Under the pieces are notes generated by a model. That model saw nothing but the letters and a program-made list of their open reading frames with translations. It had not been told where the DNA came from and did no database searches. Shown here one piece after another: positions 6,999 through 8,253 of a stretch of DNA of 8,253 bases. Source of the stretch: Betaproteobacteria bacterium (lineage in GTDB: Bacteria; Pseudomonadota; Gammaproteobacteria; Burkholderiales; Burkholderiaceae_E). Both the position numbers and the translations under genes were made by a program. Where the stretch lies: assembly GCA_016868095.1 (NCBI GenBank), contig VGHV01000091.1, positions 1 through 8,253 of the forward strand. The letters run 5' to 3'. Positions within the stretch are counted from its first letter, which is position 1; each line of letters starts with the position of its first letter.

Positions 6999-7028
6999 CT
7001 TGGCCAAGCAAAGGAAAATTTTTATAAA
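6999..7028 (+). promoter_or_regulatory. Candidate promoter for the VOC gene, with a palindrome over its -35
   Basis: TTGGCC at 7000-7005 and TATAAA at 7023-7028 are 17 bases apart and match the consensus at 4 of 6 and 5 of 6 positions. The -35 lies inside a perfect 10-base palindrome, CTTGGCCAAG (6999-7008), a possible regulator site. The element begins just after the peroxiredoxin-like stop codon, so the VOC gene may be transcribed on its own. Confidence 0.4.
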
Positions 7029-7089
7029 GATTTTAGGACGTGGATGACGAGGATGGTTTCGACTAACCAATAGGAAACATGGAATCGCA

Positions 7090-7569
7090 ATGCCGCTCGA
7101 ACACTTAGAACACTTCCTGATTCAAACAACCCAACTTCAGGCCACCCGCGATTGGTATGTCGATGTTCTGGGTATGAGAGAGGGTTGGCACCCCGATTTC
7201 AAGTTCCCTGTCGTGTGGCTTTATCTCGGCGACAAGGACGTTTTGCACCTAACAGAGGGCGGTGCAAACGTAAGTCAAAATTGACTTAGTTATCTTGGTC
7301 AGCAGTCAACGCAAACCCAGGGTACTGGCGTTGTTGATCATGTGGCCTTCAGGTGCTCGGACCTCCCTGGCATGTTGCGACATTTACGTGCACGCAATAT
7401 TACGTTTAACGAACGCATGGTCAGCGACCAGGGGCTTTACCAGCTCTTTCTTTTCGATCCTAATGGTGTCAAGGTCGAGCTGAACTTTGCAAATGAAGAG
7501 GCCATTCGTCATGGCATCAAGGCTTTCGGCGTTTCGGCCGCGACCTTTGAGCGTCCTGCGACAAACTGA
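7090..7569 (+). pseudogene. VOC (glyoxalase/bleomycin-resistance fold) protein with an in-frame TGA
   Basis: The same frame encodes both halves of one vicinal-oxygen-chelate protein: codons 1-64 (MPLEHLEHFLIQ through GGANVSQN) and codons 66-159 (from LSYLGQQS onward). A single TGA at codon 65 (7282-7284) separates them. One C-to-T change from CGA (Arg) would explain it. Without the stop the protein would be 159 residues, normal for this family of metal-dependent lyases, dioxygenases and isomerases. Candidate metal ligands are H8, H53, H84 (DHVAF) and E130 (VKVELNF). The substrate is unknown. The start has a weak GGA at 7081-7083, six bases upstream. The only start candidate for the second half is an internal GTG (7342) that falls after H8, H53 and H84, so it could not give a functional domain. 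TGA also ends the peroxiredoxin-like gene, so recoding is unlikely. Confidence 0.85.
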
Positions 7570-7577
7570 AGCCAAGG

Positions 7578-7734
7578 CAGGCCTACGAGGCCAAGCACGT
7601 GCCCATCACCGAGCCTGATCCGATTGAAGCCATCAAAATTCAGGATGGATCAGAGCGGTCTGTCAGTCAAAGACCTTGAGCCGATCATCGGCAAGAGCAA
7701 CTGCGTCTACGAGGTTTTGAACCGCAAACGTCCG
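7578..7734 (+). pseudogene. HigA-type antitoxin fragment (XRE-like HTH), frameshifted and truncated at both ends
   Basis: Residues AYEAKHVPITEPDPIEAIK are read in one frame to 7637. The match then continues one base later with FRMDQSGLSVKDLEPIIGKS and ends at YEVLNRKRP (7732-7734). This is the core of HigA antitoxins, which neutralise the HigB mRNA interferase and repress their own operon. A one-base insertion in the A-run at 7635-7638 breaks the frame. About 60 N-terminal residues and the C-terminal helices (normally beginning near LTLAMIRRLH) are absent, and no higB is seen upstream, where the VOC gene ends only a few bases away. The product cannot be functional. The assignment rests on remembered family sequence. 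Confidence 0.8.
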
Positions 7735-7854
7735 AGTACTTGCAAGGCCGCTATCACTATTAACCCAGGGCCATGTATCCTTCTGCCAGCTTCTGGCGGG
7801 CAGATTACACCGGGCGGCAAGCCAGAATCTCCTCAGCCACCTGATAGGTCACCC
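7735..7854. other. Unassigned 120-base spacer between two antitoxin fragments
   Basis: Homology to HigA stops abruptly at 7734. One frame reads EYLQGRYHY and then TAA (7761-7763), which resembles the tail of an unrelated coding region but cannot be assigned. A small hairpin, GCCAG-CTT-CTGGC, lies at 7785-7797. No complete gene is present. The last bases probably form the leader of the AbiEi-like gene, with AGG at 7846-7848 six bases before its ATG. Confidence 0.45.
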
Positions 7855-8093
7855 ATGGCCAACACCAAACCGCAAGACCATTGCCACAGGGGGCGGTGTT
7901 CTCCAGTGCCAACTTTTTGTCTGCAGGAACGCGTGCGGCCATTGACCAGGCGCTCTTTAGGTTGATGAAGGCAGGGACCATCGTGCGGGTGGCCAGAGGG
8001 TTGTATGCCGTTGCCGGTCAGCAGGTGGACGCAAAAACGGTGGCCACCTCGGGTTTGTCACGCACCGTCAAGGCTGTTGGGCACACCGTCGTC
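7855..8093 (+). pseudogene. AbiEi-type (type IV toxin-antitoxin) antitoxin fragment with two frameshifts
   Basis: Three frames must be joined. ATG 7855 gives MANTK; one extra base near 7870 is followed by KTIATGGGVL; then a two-base deletion near 7901-7902 is followed by SSANFLSAGTRAAIDQALF, RLMKAGTIVRVARGLYAV and onward to about VKAVGHTVV. This matches the N-terminal winged-helix domain of AbiEi/DUF6088-like antitoxins, transcriptional repressors that pair with the AbiEii nucleotidyltransferase toxin. AGG at 7846-7848 is a plausible ribosome binding site. Homology ends at about 8080-8093, where inverted IS21-family sequence begins, so the C-terminal domain is lost and no abiEii toxin is visible. 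The frame stays open to the window edge, but that stretch is antisense to istA and should not be read as protein. Confidence 0.75.
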
Positions 8094-8197
8094 GGACTGA
8101 CACCGACGGCCAGGGCAATGTCTCGCTGGCTGCTTGAGCATTCGTGGTGCAGCCGTAAAACTTCTGCAATCTTGCGCATGGATAACCTCTTAGCCAT
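8081..8197 (-). pseudogene. istA: IS21-family transposase IstA, N-terminal 39 codons only
   Basis: On the minus strand ATG at 8197-8195 opens MAKRLSMRKIAEVLRLHHEC and continues SSSQRDIALAVGVSPTTVC. This is the N-terminal DNA-binding helix-turn-helix of IS21-family IstA transposases. After codon 39 the family's usual continuation (DYLRRA-like) is missing. The frame instead runs into antisense AbiEi-like sequence and stops at TGA (8020-8018), giving a 59-residue dead product. GAGGA (complement of 8202-8206) lies four bases before the ATG. The catalytic DDE domain and istB are absent, so it cannot transpose by itself. Confidence 0.85.
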
Positions 8198-8202
8198 GTG
8201 GT

Positions 8203-8225
8203 CCTCGGCAAAAAAGCCGCCGAGG
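8203..8225 (-). promoter_or_regulatory. Hairpin covering the istA ribosome binding site
   Basis: CCTCGGC (8203-8209) and GCCGAGG (8219-8225) form a perfect seven-base stem with a nine-base loop. In the istA transcript the 3' arm contains GAGG of the ribosome binding site, so folding would hide it. Several insertion sequences limit transposase translation from outside transcripts in this way; applying that model here is an inference. Confidence 0.45.
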
Positions 8226-8253
8226 GTGCCACGGTTATCCGCACGCTGCGCAA

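Larger units (their letters stand above)
8081..8253 (-). mobile_element. IS21-family insertion sequence remnant, left-end portion
   Basis: This stretch contains the truncated istA and its non-coding leader (8198-8253), read on the minus strand, so the outer end of the element lies at or beyond the right edge. The inner boundary at about 8080 coincides with the end of AbiEi-like homology. The leader holds a segment reading TGCGGATAACCGTGGCACCC on the minus strand, possibly one of the multiple terminal repeats typical of IS21 ends. Neither the terminal dinucleotide nor a target duplication can be seen. Confidence 0.7.

Noticed and set aside
7282..7284. TGA recoding to an amino acid in the VOC gene
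   Set aside because: TGA is used as the normal final stop of the peroxiredoxin-like gene and of the VOC gene itself, and no SECIS-like element is visible.
7624..7965. A 113-residue protein in a single frame across the HigA and AbiEi relics
   Set aside because: Only the first third resembles HigA. The rest is an out-of-frame reading of the spacer and the AbiEi relic.
8068..8253. 61-codon minus-strand open frame at the right edge
   Set aside because: It is in a different frame from the recognisable istA start at 8197 and shows no family character.

Overview
The window looks like a chromosomal segment of a betaproteobacterium, probably order Burkholderiales. The clues are a PrpF of the AcnD/PrpF methylcitrate pathway, a SWIM-type SNF2 protein directly behind it, and gene families common in that order. 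This is inferred from protein resemblance only; the genus cannot be named from sequence alone.

Layout. (1) Positions 1-4702, plus strand: the 3' part of prpF, whose start lies left of the window, then an intact 1186-residue SWIM/SNF2 helicase-like ATPase. (2) Positions 4731-5345, minus strand: a TetR-family regulator converging on the SNF2 gene. It diverges from the next gene across an intergenic region holding a 15-bp perfect inverted repeat, the probable operator. (3) Positions 5467-7569, plus strand: a seven-helix membrane protein split by a one-base frameshift, an intact 182-residue peroxiredoxin-like protein with a CPIC motif, and a VOC (glyoxalase-fold) protein interrupted by one in-frame TGA. 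(4) Positions 7578-8253: a patchwork of broken accessory genes. It holds a HigA-type antitoxin fragment with a frameshift, a 120-base unassigned spacer, an AbiEi-type antitoxin with two frameshifts, and on the opposite strand the first 39 codons of an IS21-family istA with its leader, running off the right edge.

How it works together. PrpF isomerises methylaconitate in propionate breakdown. The SNF2 protein probably remodels nucleic acid-protein complexes and has no visible functional link to prpF beyond co-orientation. The TetR regulator most likely controls itself and the divergent membrane gene. The peroxiredoxin-like and VOC genes suggest a stress or detoxification theme, but each seems to be a separate unit.

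I found no convincing new multi-gene system. The main points worth following are the graded decay from position 5900 rightwards, with intact genes in between; the TetR operator layout; a hairpin that would mask the istA ribosome binding site; and a 20-bp perfect palindrome inside the SNF2 gene. No tRNA, rRNA, CRISPR array or replication origin was seen.
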